DNA from: an uncultured Porticoccus sp.
GTDB taxonomy: Bacteria > Pseudomonadota > Gammaproteobacteria > Pseudomonadales > Porticoccaceae
NCBI GenBank assembly: GCA_947259505.1
Contig: CAMYLT010000002.1
Span: forward strand, 264,598 to 328,597
DNA: 64,000 bases
Direction: 5' to 3'
Made by a program: the position numbers and the translations under genes. The notes under the pieces were generated by a model. The model was not told the origin of the DNA. It did no database searches and worked only from the letters and a program-made list of their open reading frames with translations. Of the stretch, positions 21,163 to 32,583 are shown piece after piece. The first letter of the stretch is position 1. Each line of letters starts with the position of its first letter.

Positions 21163-23313
21163 TCAGCCGTAGTAACTGTCGCCATTGGCTGCCATTTCAC
21201 GCATTCTCGGGGTGGGTTCATACAATTTACCCAGACTGCTGTAGCGATCCGCCATTTCACAGAACCGGGCCAGGCCCATTTCATCCATCCAGCGGAACAC
21301 ACCACCGCGGAACGCCGGGAAACCCAGACCAAAGACTACCGCCATATCGGCTTCCGCTGGCGAACCGACAATGCCCTCTTCCAGGCAATGGGCCAGTTCA
21401 ATACACATCGGCACCATATAACGGGCAACAATATCTTCATCACTGAGCTGGTGATAAGCGCTGACTACCGGCTTGAACAATTCGGTCACGGACTCGTCAA
21501 CAAACTTGCCGGGCTTACCGCGTTTGTCTTGTTGGTACAGGTAGAAGCCCTTGCCATTTTTCTGACCGAGGCGCTGGTTTTCAAACAACATACGGGTCGG
21601 TGAGACCTGGCACAGATCACCCATGCGCTCGGGATAACCTTCCACCATGGTAGGGAAACAGTGCACTGCGGTGTCGATACCGACCACATCCATCAGATAG
21701 GCGGGGCCCATGGGCCAGCCCCATGCTTCCATAACCTTGTCGATACGCTGGTAGTCGGCACCGTTGACAATCATCATGTCGAAACCGAACACCGCCGGGA
21801 ACAATACCCGGTTCACCAGAAAGCCCGGACAGTCATTGACGACAATCGGTTTCTTGCCCATGGCCTGGGCGTGGGCAACCACGGCTGCCAGGGTTGCCTC
21901 AGAGGTTTTACTACCGCGTATCACTTCCACCAACGGCATGGCATGTACCGGGTTGAAGAAATGCATACCACAGAAATTCTCTGGACGTTTCAGGTTGCTG
22001 GCCAGCAGGTCAATAGAAATAGTGGAGGTGTTGGAAGCGAGAATGGCTTCCTCATTTAGCCGGGATTCAACGTCCGGCAGCACCATGCTCTTGACCTTGA
22101 CGTTTTCGACCACGGCCTCAATCACAATATCGGTATTCTCAATACCGTCATAACTCAGGGTCGGCATAATCCGAGACAGAACCGTTCCCGCGTCCAGCGG
22201 CTTCATCTGGCCGCGGTCTACCCGCTTGGCCAGCAGTTTGTTGGCTTCGCTCATGCCCAGATCAAGGGACGCCAGATTGATGTCCTTCATCATCACAGGG
22301 AAACCCTTGATGGAATTCTGGTAGGCGATACCGCCGCCCATAATACCCGCACCCAGCGCGGTGGCATGGGCAATGGTCTTGGTGGCTTTTTTGGCATATT
22401 TCCTGGCTTGCCCAGCGATATATTGGTCGTTCAGGAACATCCCCACCAGCGCCCGGCACTGGGGAGTCTGGGTCAGGTCGCTGAAGGCCTGAAACTCCAC
22501 CTCAAGGGCGTCATCCCTATGCATTTCAGCTGCTTTCACCAGCACTTCAACCGCAGTCAGCGGTGCTGGATAGTTGTGTCCAGCTTTGGCTAATACGGCA
22601 TCGCGACTGGTATGCACAGACATACCCAGCTCTATCTCATTGAGTTTCAGGGGCGACTGTTTTTGCAACCGACGGGCTTTGTACTCCAGCTCACCATGGG
22701 CGGCACGCATTAGCATTTTTAGTGCTTCATCCCTCAGTAGATCCGGTTCAATCACCGCATCAATGGCACCATCTCGCAGAGCATCCATGGCCTTTTTGTG
22801 CTGGCCACCGGCAATCCATTCTGCGGCATTGTCAAAACCGATCACCCGCGGCAAGCGCACAGTGCCACCCCAGCCGGGGATAATGCCCAGGGTCGTTTCC
22901 GGCAGGCCCACTTGTGCCTTGCTGGACATCACCCGGAAGTCACAAGCCAGACAAACCTCAAAACCACCGCCCAGCGCAAAACCGTTAATCGCCACGACGG
23001 AGGGATACGGAAGCGATTCAATTTTATTGAATGCCTGATTGGCAGGACTCAGGAAAGCGCGACGCTCAGACTCGGAAGCCTTGAAGGCATCGCCAAATTC
23101 AGTGATATCCGCTCCGGCAATAAAGACATTTTTACCGCTGGACAGCAGCAAGCCCTTTACGTCGGCCTGCTGATCAAGAACGGCCAACGCCTCAATCAGC
23201 TCCTTTAATGTAGCCTGATTAAAAACGTTAACCGACCCCTGCTGAGCGTCGAAATGCAGTTCCGCATAACCGCCTTTCAGCAGCGTTAAACTGAGAGTAT
23301 TCCCCTGGAACAT
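21163..23313 (-). CDS. fadB: Fatty acid oxidation complex subunit alpha FadB
   Basis: 716 aa; enoyl-CoA hydratase N-terminus (GFALGGGFEVCLACDFRVMS) plus 3-hydroxyacyl-CoA dehydrogenase (GAGIMGGGIAYQNS). Confidence 0.95.
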   Translation of the reverse strand: MFQGNTLSLTLLKGGYAELHFDAQQGSVNVFNQATLKELIEALAVLDQQADVKGLLLSSGKNVFIAGADITEFGDAFKASESERRAFLSPANQAFNKIESLPYPSVVAINGFALGGGFEVCLACDFRVMSSKAQVGLPETTLGIIPGWGGTVRLPRVIGFDNAAEWIAGGQHKKAMDALRDGAIDAVIEPDLLRDEALKMLMRAAHGELEYKARRLQKQSPLKLNEIELGMSVHTSRDAVLAKAGHNYPAPLTAVEVLVKAAEMHRDDALEVEFQAFSDLTQTPQCRALVGMFLNDQYIAGQARKYAKKATKTIAHATALGAGIMGGGIAYQNSIKGFPVMMKDINLASLDLGMSEANKLLAKRVDRGQMKPLDAGTVLSRIMPTLSYDGIENTDIVIEAVVENVKVKSMVLPDVESRLNEEAILASNTSTISIDLLASNLKRPENFCGMHFFNPVHAMPLVEVIRGSKTSEATLAAVVAHAQAMGKKPIVVNDCPGFLVNRVLFPAVFGFDMMIVNGADYQRIDKVMEAWGWPMGPAYLMDVVGIDTAVHCFPTMVEGYPERMGDLCQVSPTRMLFENQRLGQKNGKGFYLYQQDKRGKPGKFVDESVTELFKPVVSAYHQLSDEDIVARYMVPMCIELAHCLEEGIVGSPAEADMAVVFGLGFPAFRGGVFRWMDEMGLARFCEMADRYSSLGKLYEPTPRMREMAANGDSYYG

Positions 23314-23501
23314 GGACGCTCCTCTTTTGATGAATTCGTGGTAGTCAGGTGGCCGATAATTGGACCCATAGGCAAGGTATTCAGGCTGCGGATAGTAAGC
23401 ACGGGTTACGGGGGCGGCAAAGACCTTTTGTGACCACCGAGTTCTGCCCTCCGGGCCTCGCTAAGCAACTATAGTCCACTTTTCGTGGCAGGCCGGCCTC
23501 A

Positions 23502-24164
23502 TCACTGTGAGGACAGTGGTTTTCTGTAAAGAATTACATCGCTGTGGAGATAGACCGGGGGAGCTCCCCATTGCTGGCCGACATAATCAAACGCTGCCTG
23601 ACTAAAAAAACAAATATGGGTTGGATCATTCTTGTAATGCCAGCGGGCAAACGCATCCCGGTTACTCACCAGCTTCGTCATAAGTCCCAGCCAGCCACCC
23701 GGTTTCACCAGCGACCACAATCGGTTCAACACCTCACCGGGATGGGCCAGATGCTCCACCACCTCAGTGGCAGTCACAAAGTCATAGGCACCTGACAACA
23801 CGGTATCATCCGGTGCGTAATACAGATCGTAAATGGCCATGTTGTGGCCAGCTTCTTCGAACATGAGCGACAGCGTGGGGCCTGGACCGGCACCAAAATC
23901 CAAACCGTTAGCAGAGGATTGCAGCCTTTCTAAAAGCGGTTCGCAAAGGCGGCCCAAAAATTGGCGATAACGCAGATCACCCGGGTCATTTTCATGCAGG
24001 TCATAGTGAGCCTTTTCCTCGGCGGCGGAAAGGTACTGATAAGAGGGAACAAATACCAGCTGGCACCGACCACACTGGTAGTAACCACGGCGACGATCTT
24101 TAAAATAGCGCTCTATGGTTTGTGCTGCGCACAGAGGGCAGAACAACTGATCGTCTTCAGACAT
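23502..24164 (-). CDS. Class I SAM-dependent methyltransferase with N-terminal zinc ribbon
   Basis: CPLCAAQ...CGRCQLVF zinc-binding pairs; GLDFGAGPGPTLSLMFEEAG motif I; VVEHLAHPGEVLNRLWSLVKPGGWLGLMT. Confidence 0.8.
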   Translation of the reverse strand: MSEDDQLFCPLCAAQTIERYFKDRRRGYYQCGRCQLVFVPSYQYLSAAEEKAHYDLHENDPGDLRYRQFLGRLCEPLLERLQSSANGLDFGAGPGPTLSLMFEEAGHNMAIYDLYYAPDDTVLSGAYDFVTATEVVEHLAHPGEVLNRLWSLVKPGGWLGLMTKLVSNRDAFARWHYKNDPTHICFFSQAAFDYVGQQWGAPPVYLHSDVILYRKPLSSQ

Positions 24165-24258
24165 ATTTTAGCCTCGGGGACAAGTCTGTCGCAGACCGGG
24201 GTATTCCCCCATAATCGCCACCTGATTTGCCAGCTACAGGATCAACCTGATTACTCTC

Positions 24259-26562
24259 ATGGAAAAAATTCAGCACCAGATCGCCACAGAAATCAACGTC
24301 AAACCCGCCCAAGTGGCCGCGGCCATCCAACTGCTGGACGAAGGCTCGACGGTACCGTTTATATCCCGCTACCGCAAGGAAGTCACCGGCGGCCTGGACG
24401 ACACCCAGTTGCGCACCCTGGAAGAGCGCCTCGGCTACCTGCGTGAACTGGAAGAGCGCCGCAGCACCATTCTCTCCAGCATTGAAGAACAGGGCAAACT
24501 GACGCCAGAACTGCAACAGGCCATTCTCGGCGCCGACACCAAGACCCGGCTGGAAGATCTTTACCTGCCCTACAAACCCAAGCGTCGCACCAAGGGACAA
24601 ATCGCCATTGAAGCGGGACTGGAACCCCTGGCCGATGCCCTGTTCAACGATCCCGGCCTCGACCCGGAACAACTGGCACAGGACTATATCAATGCCGAAC
24701 TGGGCGTAGCGGACAGTAAGGCTGCCCTGGACGGAGCCAAATACATCCTTATGGAACGCTTCAGCGAAGACGCTGATCTGGTTGGGCAGCTGCGCCGCTA
24801 CCTGAAGGACGAAGCCACGCTGAGCGCCGCAGTCCTCACCGGCAAGGAGCAGGAAGGCGAGAAATTTCGCGACTACTTCGAGCACAATGAACCTCTGAAC
24901 AAAACCCCCTCCCACCGCGCTCTGGCCATGTTCCGCGGCCGCCGCGAAGGCATTCTGTCCGTGAAGGTGGATGTGACCACCGAAGCAACTGACGGGCATC
25001 CCTGTGAAACCATGATTGCCCGGCATCTGGGCATCGAAAATCAGGGACGATCTGCCGATGCCTGGCTCGCTGAAGTGGTGCGCTGGACCTGGAAAATCAA
25101 ACTTCACGTCCATCTTGAAAACGACTTGCTGGCGGAACTCCGTGATCGCGCCGAAGCCGATGCGATCACCGTCTTTGCCACCAATCTCAAAGACCTGCTG
25201 CTGGCGGCTCCCGCTGGCCAGAAAGCTACCATCGGCCTGGACCCCGGACTGAGAACAGGCGTCAAGGTGGCCGTGGTGGATAATACCGGCAAGGTGCTAG
25301 ATCACGGCGCCATATTTCCCACCCCGCCGCAGAATAAAATCCGTGAAGCGGAGGCCACGCTGGTCAAACTCTGCCAAGCCCACAACGTGTCGTTAATCGC
25401 CATCGGCAATGGCACCGCCAGTCGAGAGACCGAGCGCTTCGTCAAGGATGTCCTGAAAGATCACCCGCAATTATCGGCACAGCCGGTAGTGGTCAATGAG
25501 TCCGGCGCCTCGGTGTACTCAGCATCGGAATTTGCTGCGCGGGAGTTCCCCAATCTGGACGTGACGATTCGCGGTGCCATCTCCATTGCCCGCCGCCTGC
25601 AGGATCCACTGGCAGAATTGGTAAAAATCGATCCCAAAGCCATCGGTGTGGGCCAGTACCAGCACGACGTCAGCCAGGTGGAACTGTCCCGCAGCCTCAA
25701 TGCGGTGGTGGAAGACTGTGTAAACGCGGTAGGAGTGGAGGTGAACACTGCCTCGGCGGCGCTGCTCAATCGGGTGGCCGGCCTCAACCAGACCATCGCC
25801 GATAACATCGTCGCTTTCCGCGATGAAAATGGCCCCTTTCAAAGCCGTGCAGCGCTGAAAAAAGTGCCGCGACTGGGGGAGAAAACCTTCGAACAGGCGG
25901 CCGGTTTCCTGCGCATTGCCAATGGCGACAACCCGCTGGATGCTTCAGCGGTACACCCGGAAAGTTATTCTGTCGTGGCAAAAATGGCCAGCGACCTGGA
26001 GAAACCGATCCAGTCACTGGTCGGTGACAGCAGTCTATTGCGTGCCATCAAGCCTCAGAATTATGTGAATGAGCGCTTCGGCCTGCCCACCATCACCGAC
26101 ATCCTGAAAGAACTGGATAAACCCGGCCGCGACCCGCGCCCGGAGTTCAAAACCGCCACCTTCAAGGACGGCGTGGAAACCCTCAAGGATCTGGAGCTGG
26201 GCATGGTGCTGGAAGGCACCGTCACCAACGTCACCAACTTCGGCGCTTTTGTGGATATCGGTGTCCATCAGGACGGGCTGGTGCATATCTCGGCACTGGC
26301 GGAGAAATTCGTCAAAGATCCACGGGAAGTGGTGAAAACGGGCGATATCGTCAAGGTGAAAGTGCTGGAGGTCGACATCCCCCGCAAGCGCATCGCTTTG
26401 TCCATGCGCATGGGCGATGAACCAGGTCAGACCGCACCACAACGGGAAAACCGGGATAAAAATCGCAACCAGAAGAAAACCCAACCCCAGCGCAAACAGG
26501 ACGCCCCGGCCAAAACCGGTACCTTGGGTGCACTGTTTGCGGAGGCACTGAAGAAACCATGA
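24259..26562 (+). CDS. tex: RNA-binding transcription accessory protein Tex
   Basis: 767 aa; [37 protein letters not shown] YqgF-like, C-terminal S1 domain. Confidence 0.96.
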   Translation: MEKIQHQIATEINVKPAQVAAAIQLLDEGSTVPFISRYRKEVTGGLDDTQLRTLEERLGYLRELEERRSTILSSIEEQGKLTPELQQAILGADTKTRLEDLYLPYKPKRRTKGQIAIEAGLEPLADALFNDPGLDPEQLAQDYINAELGVADSKAALDGAKYILMERFSEDADLVGQLRRYLKDEATLSAAVLTGKEQEGEKFRDYFEHNEPLNKTPSHRALAMFRGRREGILSVKVDVTTEATDGHPCETMIARHLGIENQGRSADAWLAEVVRWTWKIKLHVHLENDLLAELRDRAEADAITVFATNLKDLLLAAPAGQKATIGLDPGLRTGVKVAVVDNTGKVLDHGAIFPTPPQNKIREAEATLVKLCQAHNVSLIAIGNGTASRETERFVKDVLKDHPQLSAQPVVVNESGASVYSASEFAAREFPNLDVTIRGAISIARRLQDPLAELVKIDPKAIGVGQYQHDVSQVELSRSLNAVVEDCVNAVGVEVNTASAALLNRVAGLNQTIADNIVAFRDENGPFQSRAALKKVPRLGEKTFEQAAGFLRIANGDNPLDASAVHPESYSVVAKMASDLEKPIQSLVGDSSLLRAIKPQNYVNERFGLPTITDILKELDKPGRDPRPEFKTATFKDGVETLKDLELGMVLEGTVTNVTNFGAFVDIGVHQDGLVHISALAEKFVKDPREVVKTGDIVKVKVLEVDIPRKRIALSMRMGDEPGQTAPQRENRDKNRNQKKTQPQRKQDAPAKTGTLGALFAEALKKP

Positions 26563-26589
26563 CGAATAAAGTAATGCGCACTGCCAGGT

Positions 26590-26781
26590 CTACTGGTCCT
26601 CGGATCTGGCTTCGATACTTTTTATCTCGCCGTCAAAAGTGACTGCAGCAATCACTATGGGTCTGCAGCAGACACTGCAATCTTCGATGTACTCCTGCTC
26701 CTCAATGGAACAATCAACAACAATCTCAATCTGCTCACCGCAATAAGGACATTCAAGAAATGTCGTATCCAGCAAATGCAC
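26590..26781 (-). CDS. CPXCG motif-containing cysteine-rich protein
   Basis: 63 aa; FLECPYCGEQIEIVVDCSIEEQEYIEDCSVCCRPI. Confidence 0.85.
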   Translation of the reverse strand: MHLLDTTFLECPYCGEQIEIVVDCSIEEQEYIEDCSVCCRPIVIAAVTFDGEIKSIEARSEDQ

Positions 26782-26822
26782 AAAGCCCCCCCAAGAGATT
26801 TTTCGTGCTTTCGATGAGCACG

Positions 26823-29800
26823 CTACAAAGACGTTGGATTGTCAGGATTCGTTGAACCGGATGGCAGACTCGGGTCTTTAGACAGAGCCGTCTCCTTTGT
26901 TAACTGAGGATTGTTCCCCTTAATTTGACGACTGCTGACCAGCCGCTCCAACCCCTCACTATTTCGCAAATTGACATCCAACTGAGCAAAGGCAATTTCA
27001 ATATCGTTTTCGGCAAACACCCGGTCAATTTCACGGTTAAGTTCATCGATAACCATGTTGCGGTCAAGCAATTCTCCAACATGAACACGCAACTCATGAT
27101 CCAGAGTACTGCCACCGAAGTTAAGAAACAGCACCATGGGTTCCGGCTCTTTAAGCACCCGAGGGTTGTTCCTGGCTATTTGCAGCATCAGCTCTTTGAC
27201 TTTAGCCAGGTCGGACCCGTAAGACACACCGACTCTGATAATCACTCGGGTAATAGCATCACTCAAAGACCAGTTGATCAGCTGGTCTGTCACGAAGGCC
27301 TTGTTCGGAACAATAATTTCCTTACGGTCAAAGTCGACAATGGTTGTCGCGCGGATGTGGATACGGTTAACAGTGCCAGACAGCTCGCCAATGGTCACCA
27401 CGTCACCAATACGAATCGGGCGCTCAAAAAGAATAATCAGGCCAGACACAAAATTGGCGAAAATTTCCTGCAGACCAAAGCCCAGCCCGACACCAAGTGC
27501 CGCCACCAGCCATTGCAGCTTGTCCCAGCTAACCCCCAAAGCTGATAGCCCGCTGATAAAACCAATACTCACAATGATATAGCTAAGCAGGGTGGTAATA
27601 GCATAGCTACTACCCTGTTTCAGTTTCAGGCGCGAAAGTACCAGAATCTCCAATAGGCCAGGCAGGTTGCGCGCCAGTACAATAGTGAAAATCACAATCA
27701 ACAGGGCACCCAGCACCTCTCCTGCGCTCATGGGAGTCATGACAGGGTTATCGCTGGTACCGCTGTTGTATTCCCAGAGTGTTACCGACTCAAAATAAGA
27801 CGCAGCACTCAGTAGATCCGACCAAACAAGATAGACAAGTCCGCCGAACAGAATCAGCATAGCCAGTCTCGCCAATCGCAGGGATTGCTGATTAATTTGC
27901 TGGATGTTCAGTTCCGGAACATCGACCACGATCTCACTGTCCTGTCCCTCACGACTCTCCGCAGCCTCGCGCTTGCTCAAGGCCCGCTGATAAGCCAAAC
28001 GCCTCCCAGCCACACTGAGGTAGCGCACTATGGTGCCTTCCAGCACCATCCAAATGACAATCAGATAAAGCGTGTCAATAAAGCGGTCGGCCAGTTTGAT
28101 CGCCGTGTAGTAGTAACCCCAGAAGGTCATGCCCGCTAGAATCACTGGAACCAGCGTAAGCGCCATCATCGCGGAAAAATGCAGCACCCTCGACCTGTAA
28201 AGTGGTTTACTGCCACGCATCATCCGGTACAGCTGAGCAGTGAGCAGCACCATACCCAGCATTATTAGCAGGCGGCCGATCACATACTCGCTCTGTTGCT
28301 CGGGGGATAAGGAGTTCACCGTAGTAATCAGCACAATTGGCAACATGATCCAGGCCATGTTGCGGGTCAGTCTATGTAGCCGTGTAACCAGATCTTCATC
28401 CCATCGAAAATGTCGTGTGGCGACCCCTTTCGAATCCAACAGTCGGTACATCAGGTGAAGAACCAACCAAGCCAGTGACAGCTGCAATAAGGCGGCGCCC
28501 AATACTGGCATGGACTGGTTCTCATCAACGCTGAGTATCACACCAATGGCGGCCAATATTAGCGGCATGGGGATTATCAGTAGTGTGCTCAGAGCAATGG
28601 CGCGTGGGGTGAGAGAAATGCTGTCACGACGAAAGAACCCGACACTCTCATTGATGCTCAGAAGACGCAGACGCAATTTTTTCCGCCATGAGATAAGCAC
28701 GCTGACTAGCAGCAAGAGCACCAGCAACCATGGCCATTTGGCGGTTAGAATCTCGAACAGGGTTGGCATCTTGGAACCGAGGGCCATCATCTCCCACTGT
28801 TTAAGTGCCTGCGAGGGAAAGGCAACCAACCATGCTTTATCGATCGGTTGGTTGCTGGCAACCCAAACAAGATGATCATCAATGGTGCGCCGCAAAGCGC
28901 TGCTCAGTTGTTGCAGCTGGCGCTGGTTGGCTTGCAGAGCAATAGCCTGGCTGAGCAGGGCGTTTATATTGCTGGCAAGCTCATCAACCAAACTGGTGCG
29001 ACCTTCAATCACCACTTGCAGATCCCCACGGAGGTCTTTCTGCTGATCCCCCGTCAGAGTCTTCATCAAACTCCACAGATAGGCTTCGGGATTACCCAAG
29101 TCATCCCTAAGCTCATTCAATTCGAACTGCCTGAGGCGCAAATCGGCAATCTGATCTGCAATACTTGTGTCGAGACGCACCCTCGGTAGCGCACGCTTTT
29201 GCTGATGCAAAATGCGTGAAAGTAATACGCTGCCTTTCAGCACGCCGATCTGCTGCTCAAGAGCACGATCGATCTGCGTCACACTGTCGATCTGTTTTTG
29301 CGTCTTAATGTTCTTGCGCGTCAGCTCACCGACCCTGTTGGTGGTAGCGAGTAGTTCCTCGCTCAGCTGCTGGTTGATAGTGCCCTGTTGGCGCAATAGC
29401 TGATGATTGCTAATCAGCAGCGTCTGAGTAGTCGTTTCGCTGACGGTTTGCTCGGATTGGGTACGGCGCTTTTCGTTGATGACATCCTGAAGAACCCCCA
29501 CCTCCAGCTCAACGACATCAATCTGACGCTTCAACAGGTCACGTTTTTGTGTGGCCTGACTCAGAAGAACGCTATTGGCGGTCAGCTGTTGGCGCAACAA
29601 CTCGTTAGCCTGTACCAGACTTAGTTGTTCGGCCCCAAGCATGCGAATGCGAGCCTGATTGACCCGACTTCCCTCTTGTCGCTGCAGCTGAAGTAGCTGG
29701 TCTGTCGCAATCTGTTCGCGAGTTTGGTTGGCGGTGATATCTGCCTGAGTTCGCTGCGGCCGGGTTTGTTCGGCAATCAGCTCACCGTTAGCTGTGGCCA

Positions 29801-30215
29801 ACTCATCTTGCCAGCCAAACATGCGGCTGACTTTTTCCCCCAACAGGGCCTCTAGCGTATCTAGCCTCTGTTTGGCATAGTCTTTGCGCAGACTTTCCGG
29901 ATTTTGAATTTTCAGTTTTTCAATCTGCTGGCGGGTAGTACGGATATACTCCGGAGCCTGTTCAATTTTCTGGCGGAGAGCTGCTTGCTCTTTGCTCTGG
30001 CTCTGGGAACGTTGCAAAAAAATCAGCGTATTCTGGAATATCTCTTGCAACTCACTTTTATCCCCCTCAGCCAGACCGTCATCAGCCAATCCGTTGAGCT
30101 CGTTCTGAATCGTCTCCATCTTGAGATCGATATCTGTCTCGACCGACGCCTCACAGACCAGAGCAAGCTGCCCCAGCAAAAGGCAACAGCAAAGCAGTTT
30201 TAAAAAGAGCGACAT
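26823..30215 (-). CDS. Large mechanosensitive channel, MscK/KefA type
   Basis: 1130 aa; signal peptide, long coiled-coil periplasmic domain, multiple TMs, C-terminal MscS domain GLGFGLQEIFANFVSGLIILFERPIRIGDVV. Confidence 0.9.
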   Translation of the reverse strand: MSLFLKLLCCCLLLGQLALVCEASVETDIDLKMETIQNELNGLADDGLAEGDKSELQEIFQNTLIFLQRSQSQSKEQAALRQKIEQAPEYIRTTRQQIEKLKIQNPESLRKDYAKQRLDTLEALLGEKVSRMFGWQDELATANGELIAEQTRPQRTQADITANQTREQIATDQLLQLQRQEGSRVNQARIRMLGAEQLSLVQANELLRQQLTANSVLLSQATQKRDLLKRQIDVVELEVGVLQDVINEKRRTQSEQTVSETTTQTLLISNHQLLRQQGTINQQLSEELLATTNRVGELTRKNIKTQKQIDSVTQIDRALEQQIGVLKGSVLLSRILHQQKRALPRVRLDTSIADQIADLRLRQFELNELRDDLGNPEAYLWSLMKTLTGDQQKDLRGDLQVVIEGRTSLVDELASNINALLSQAIALQANQRQLQQLSSALRRTIDDHLVWVASNQPIDKAWLVAFPSQALKQWEMMALGSKMPTLFEILTAKWPWLLVLLLLVSVLISWRKKLRLRLLSINESVGFFRRDSISLTPRAIALSTLLIIPMPLILAAIGVILSVDENQSMPVLGAALLQLSLAWLVLHLMYRLLDSKGVATRHFRWDEDLVTRLHRLTRNMAWIMLPIVLITTVNSLSPEQQSEYVIGRLLIMLGMVLLTAQLYRMMRGSKPLYRSRVLHFSAMMALTLVPVILAGMTFWGYYYTAIKLADRFIDTLYLIVIWMVLEGTIVRYLSVAGRRLAYQRALSKREAAESREGQDSEIVVDVPELNIQQINQQSLRLARLAMLILFGGLVYLVWSDLLSAASYFESVTLWEYNSGTSDNPVMTPMSAGEVLGALLIVIFTIVLARNLPGLLEILVLSRLKLKQGSSYAITTLLSYIIVSIGFISGLSALGVSWDKLQWLVAALGVGLGFGLQEIFANFVSGLIILFERPIRIGDVVTIGELSGTVNRIHIRATTIVDFDRKEIIVPNKAFVTDQLINWSLSDAITRVIIRVGVSYGSDLAKVKELMLQIARNNPRVLKEPEPMVLFLNFGGSTLDHELRVHVGELLDRNMVIDELNREIDRVFAENDIEIAFAQLDVNLRNSEGLERLVSSRQIKGNNPQLTKETALSKDPSLPSGSTNPDNPTSL

Positions 30216-30400
30216 GTAACAGCTTCCATATTGATTCTGAACAAAAGGTTAATCTTAATCTGTGACATCGGATAGCCTTTATCCTGATGAGGCCCAAAGA
30301 TCGGCGACTTAATCTACCTCAAAACATCGAGGGTGAATCATTGAGCATCACTAATCGAATAGATAGTCCAGAGTAAAGCGGGGGAGGTAGTTACAGACAT

Positions 30401-30430
30401 AAAAAAGGCGGTCTTTATAGACCGCCTTTT
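30401..30430. terminator. Intrinsic terminator downstream of tRNA cluster
   Basis: aaaaaaGGCGGTCtttatAGACCGCCtttt. Confidence 0.9.
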
Positions 30431-30437
30431 GGAATAA

Positions 30438-30514
30438 TGGGGTGGCTGACGGGGATCGAACCCGCGACCACAGGAATCACAATCCTGTGCTCTACCAACT
30501 GAGCTACAGCCACC
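30438..30514 (-). tRNA. tRNA-His (anticodon GTG), CCA encoded
   Basis: GGTGGCTGTAGCTCAGTTGGTAGAGCACAGGATTGTGATTCCTGTGGTCGCGGGTTCGATCCCCGTCAGCCACCCCA. Confidence 0.97.
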
Positions 30515-30544
30515 ATTGGTTGTATTGTTGCGCACCAGACTGGA

Positions 30545-30621
<77 letters not shown>

Positions 30622-30668
30622 TCAACACGTACACTACAACAGTTCTCTAACCTGGAGTCTTGTGAAGG

Positions 30669-30745
30669 TGGTCGGGGAAGAGGGATTCGAACCCCCGACA
30701 TCCTGCTCCCAAAGCAGGCGCGCTACCAGACTGCGCTATTCCCCG
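30669..30745 (-). tRNA. tRNA-Pro (anticodon TGG), CCA encoded
   Basis: CGGGGAATAGCGCAGTCTGGTAGCGCGCCTGCTTTGGGAGCAGGATGTCGGGGGTTCGAATCCCTCTTCCCCGACCA. Confidence 0.97.
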
Positions 30746-30911
30746 ATATTTCACATGAGCCATCATTTCGAGAGCTGCGCATGATACTGGCGACAACCGC
30801 CTTCGTCAATCAAAAAGCCCCCAATGAACACAGCTGGTTATCCACTTCACAGGGGAAGACCGAAGTGCGAAAATGCCTCCCTTTCAATACCCCATCAGGA
30901 GCTTTCAAACC

Positions 30912-31757
30912 ATGGCCGCACTCATCCTAGACGGCAAAGCCGTCGCCCAGCAAACTGAAGCGGAACTGAGTGAGCGCGTTGCCCGCCTGAAAGATAAAAG
31001 CAATGGCCAGACACCTATCCTGGCCACCATCCTGGTGGGAGGTGATCCGGCTTCCGCCACCTATGTACGCATGAAACAGAATGCCTGCCAGCGGGTGGGC
31101 ATGGAATCCATTGCCGTCGAAATGCCTGATACCACCACCACCGAACAGTTATTGGCCAAGATCAACGAACTGAACGCCAACCCCAACTGTCACGGCATTC
31201 TTTTGCAACATCCTGTGCCGGAGCAGATTGATGAGCGCCTCTGTTTTGACAGCATTGCGCCGGAGAAGGACGTAGATGGCGTCACCTGCCTCGGCTTTGG
31301 CCGCATGGCCATGGGTGAGTTTGCCTACGGCTCGGCGACCCCCCAGGGCATCATGCGCCTGTTGGCCGCCTACGACATTCCCCTGGCGGGCAAACATGCC
31401 GTGGTCGTCGGTCGCAGCCCCATTCTCGGCAAACCGATGGCCATGATGTTGCTCAATGCCAACGCCACCGTCACCATCTGCCACTCTCGCACCGAAAATC
31501 TGACAGAAATCATCCGCGGTGCCGACATCGTGGTCGGCGCGGTGGGCAAGCCTGAGTTCATCAAGGCGGAGTGGATCAAGGATGGCGCTGTGGTCGTGGA
31601 CGCAGGCTATCACCCCGGCGGTGTCGGCGATATTGAACTGGCCCCGCTGCACGACCGCGTGGCCGCCCTGACACCGGTTCCCGGCGGTGTTGGCCCAATG
31701 ACCATCAACACGCTAATTCTTCAATCCGTGGACGCTGGCGAGAAAAAACTGGCCTGA
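30912..31757 (+). CDS. folD: Methylenetetrahydrofolate dehydrogenase/cyclohydrolase FolD
   Basis: [14 protein letters not shown] start at ATG 30912; [43 protein letters not shown]. Confidence 0.96.
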   Translation: MAALILDGKAVAQQTEAELSERVARLKDKSNGQTPILATILVGGDPASATYVRMKQNACQRVGMESIAVEMPDTTTTEQLLAKINELNANPNCHGILLQHPVPEQIDERLCFDSIAPEKDVDGVTCLGFGRMAMGEFAYGSATPQGIMRLLAAYDIPLAGKHAVVVGRSPILGKPMAMMLLNANATVTICHSRTENLTEIIRGADIVVGAVGKPEFIKAEWIKDGAVVVDAGYHPGGVGDIELAPLHDRVAALTPVPGGVGPMTINTLILQSVDAGEKKLA

Positions 31758-31828
31758 TATAGAGGCCTCTATACCGCAACATCATTGTGGCCTCCCGTCT
31801 CCCTGGACTACGATAGGGAAAAGGATGG

Positions 31829-32581
31829 ATGGGAATAGCCATGCTCGCGGATCGATTGGTAGCCCACCGGGGCTACCCCAAGCACTACCCGGAAAATACC
31901 CTGCTGGGAATGACTGCGGCCATTGAGGCCGGAGCACATTTTATCGAGACCGATATTCTGTTCAGCGCCGACCAACAACCGGTGCTCTACCACGACAATC
32001 TGATGACTCGCATCAGTGGTGAAGAAAATGCCATTCATCTACTCACCCTCGACGAACTGATCAACCGCCCCGCCCATGAACCGGCACGGCTCGGCAATCA
32101 GTTTGTGGGCCAGACCATTACCCGCCTGCATGACCTCGCCACCCTGTTGGCACAACATCCCCAGGTCACCGCCTTTATCGAAATGAAGCGCAGCGGGTTA
32201 CATATCGTTGGCCTCGAAGCAGCCTACGATATCGTCACCCGAATCCTCGCCCCGGTACGGGAACAATGCGTTTTGATCAGCTTCAGCGATGAATTTATCG
32301 ACTACGCTCACCAGCAGGGTTTCCCAAGACTGGGACTGGTACTGAAGGACTGGGAGGAACGCCAGGGTGAATTGATTCGTAACCTGCAGCCTGAATTTGT
32401 CTTCTGTGACGCAGAGAAAGTGCCCGAAGGAGCTACGCTGGATGAAATCCCTGCCACTTGTGTGATCTACGAGGTGGAGGACCCGGATCAGGCCATTGAC
32501 TGGTTCAATCGCGGTGCCGACATGGTGGAAACCTTCGACATCGGCGGCATGCTGGAAAACCTGGCACATCGAGCATTCTGA
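31829..32581 (+). CDS. Glycerophosphodiester phosphodiesterase
   Basis: 250 aa; VAHRGYPKHYPENTLLGMTAAIEAGAHFIETDI GDPD signature. Confidence 0.9.
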   Translation: MGIAMLADRLVAHRGYPKHYPENTLLGMTAAIEAGAHFIETDILFSADQQPVLYHDNLMTRISGEENAIHLLTLDELINRPAHEPARLGNQFVGQTITRLHDLATLLAQHPQVTAFIEMKRSGLHIVGLEAAYDIVTRILAPVREQCVLISFSDEFIDYAHQQGFPRLGLVLKDWEERQGELIRNLQPEFVFCDAEKVPEGATLDEIPATCVIYEVEDPDQAIDWFNRGADMVETFDIGGMLENLAHRAF

Positions 32582-32583
32582 AC

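Noticed and set aside
24157-25113. 318-aa minus-strand ORF
   Set aside because: Antisense to tex; composition typical of a shadow ORF
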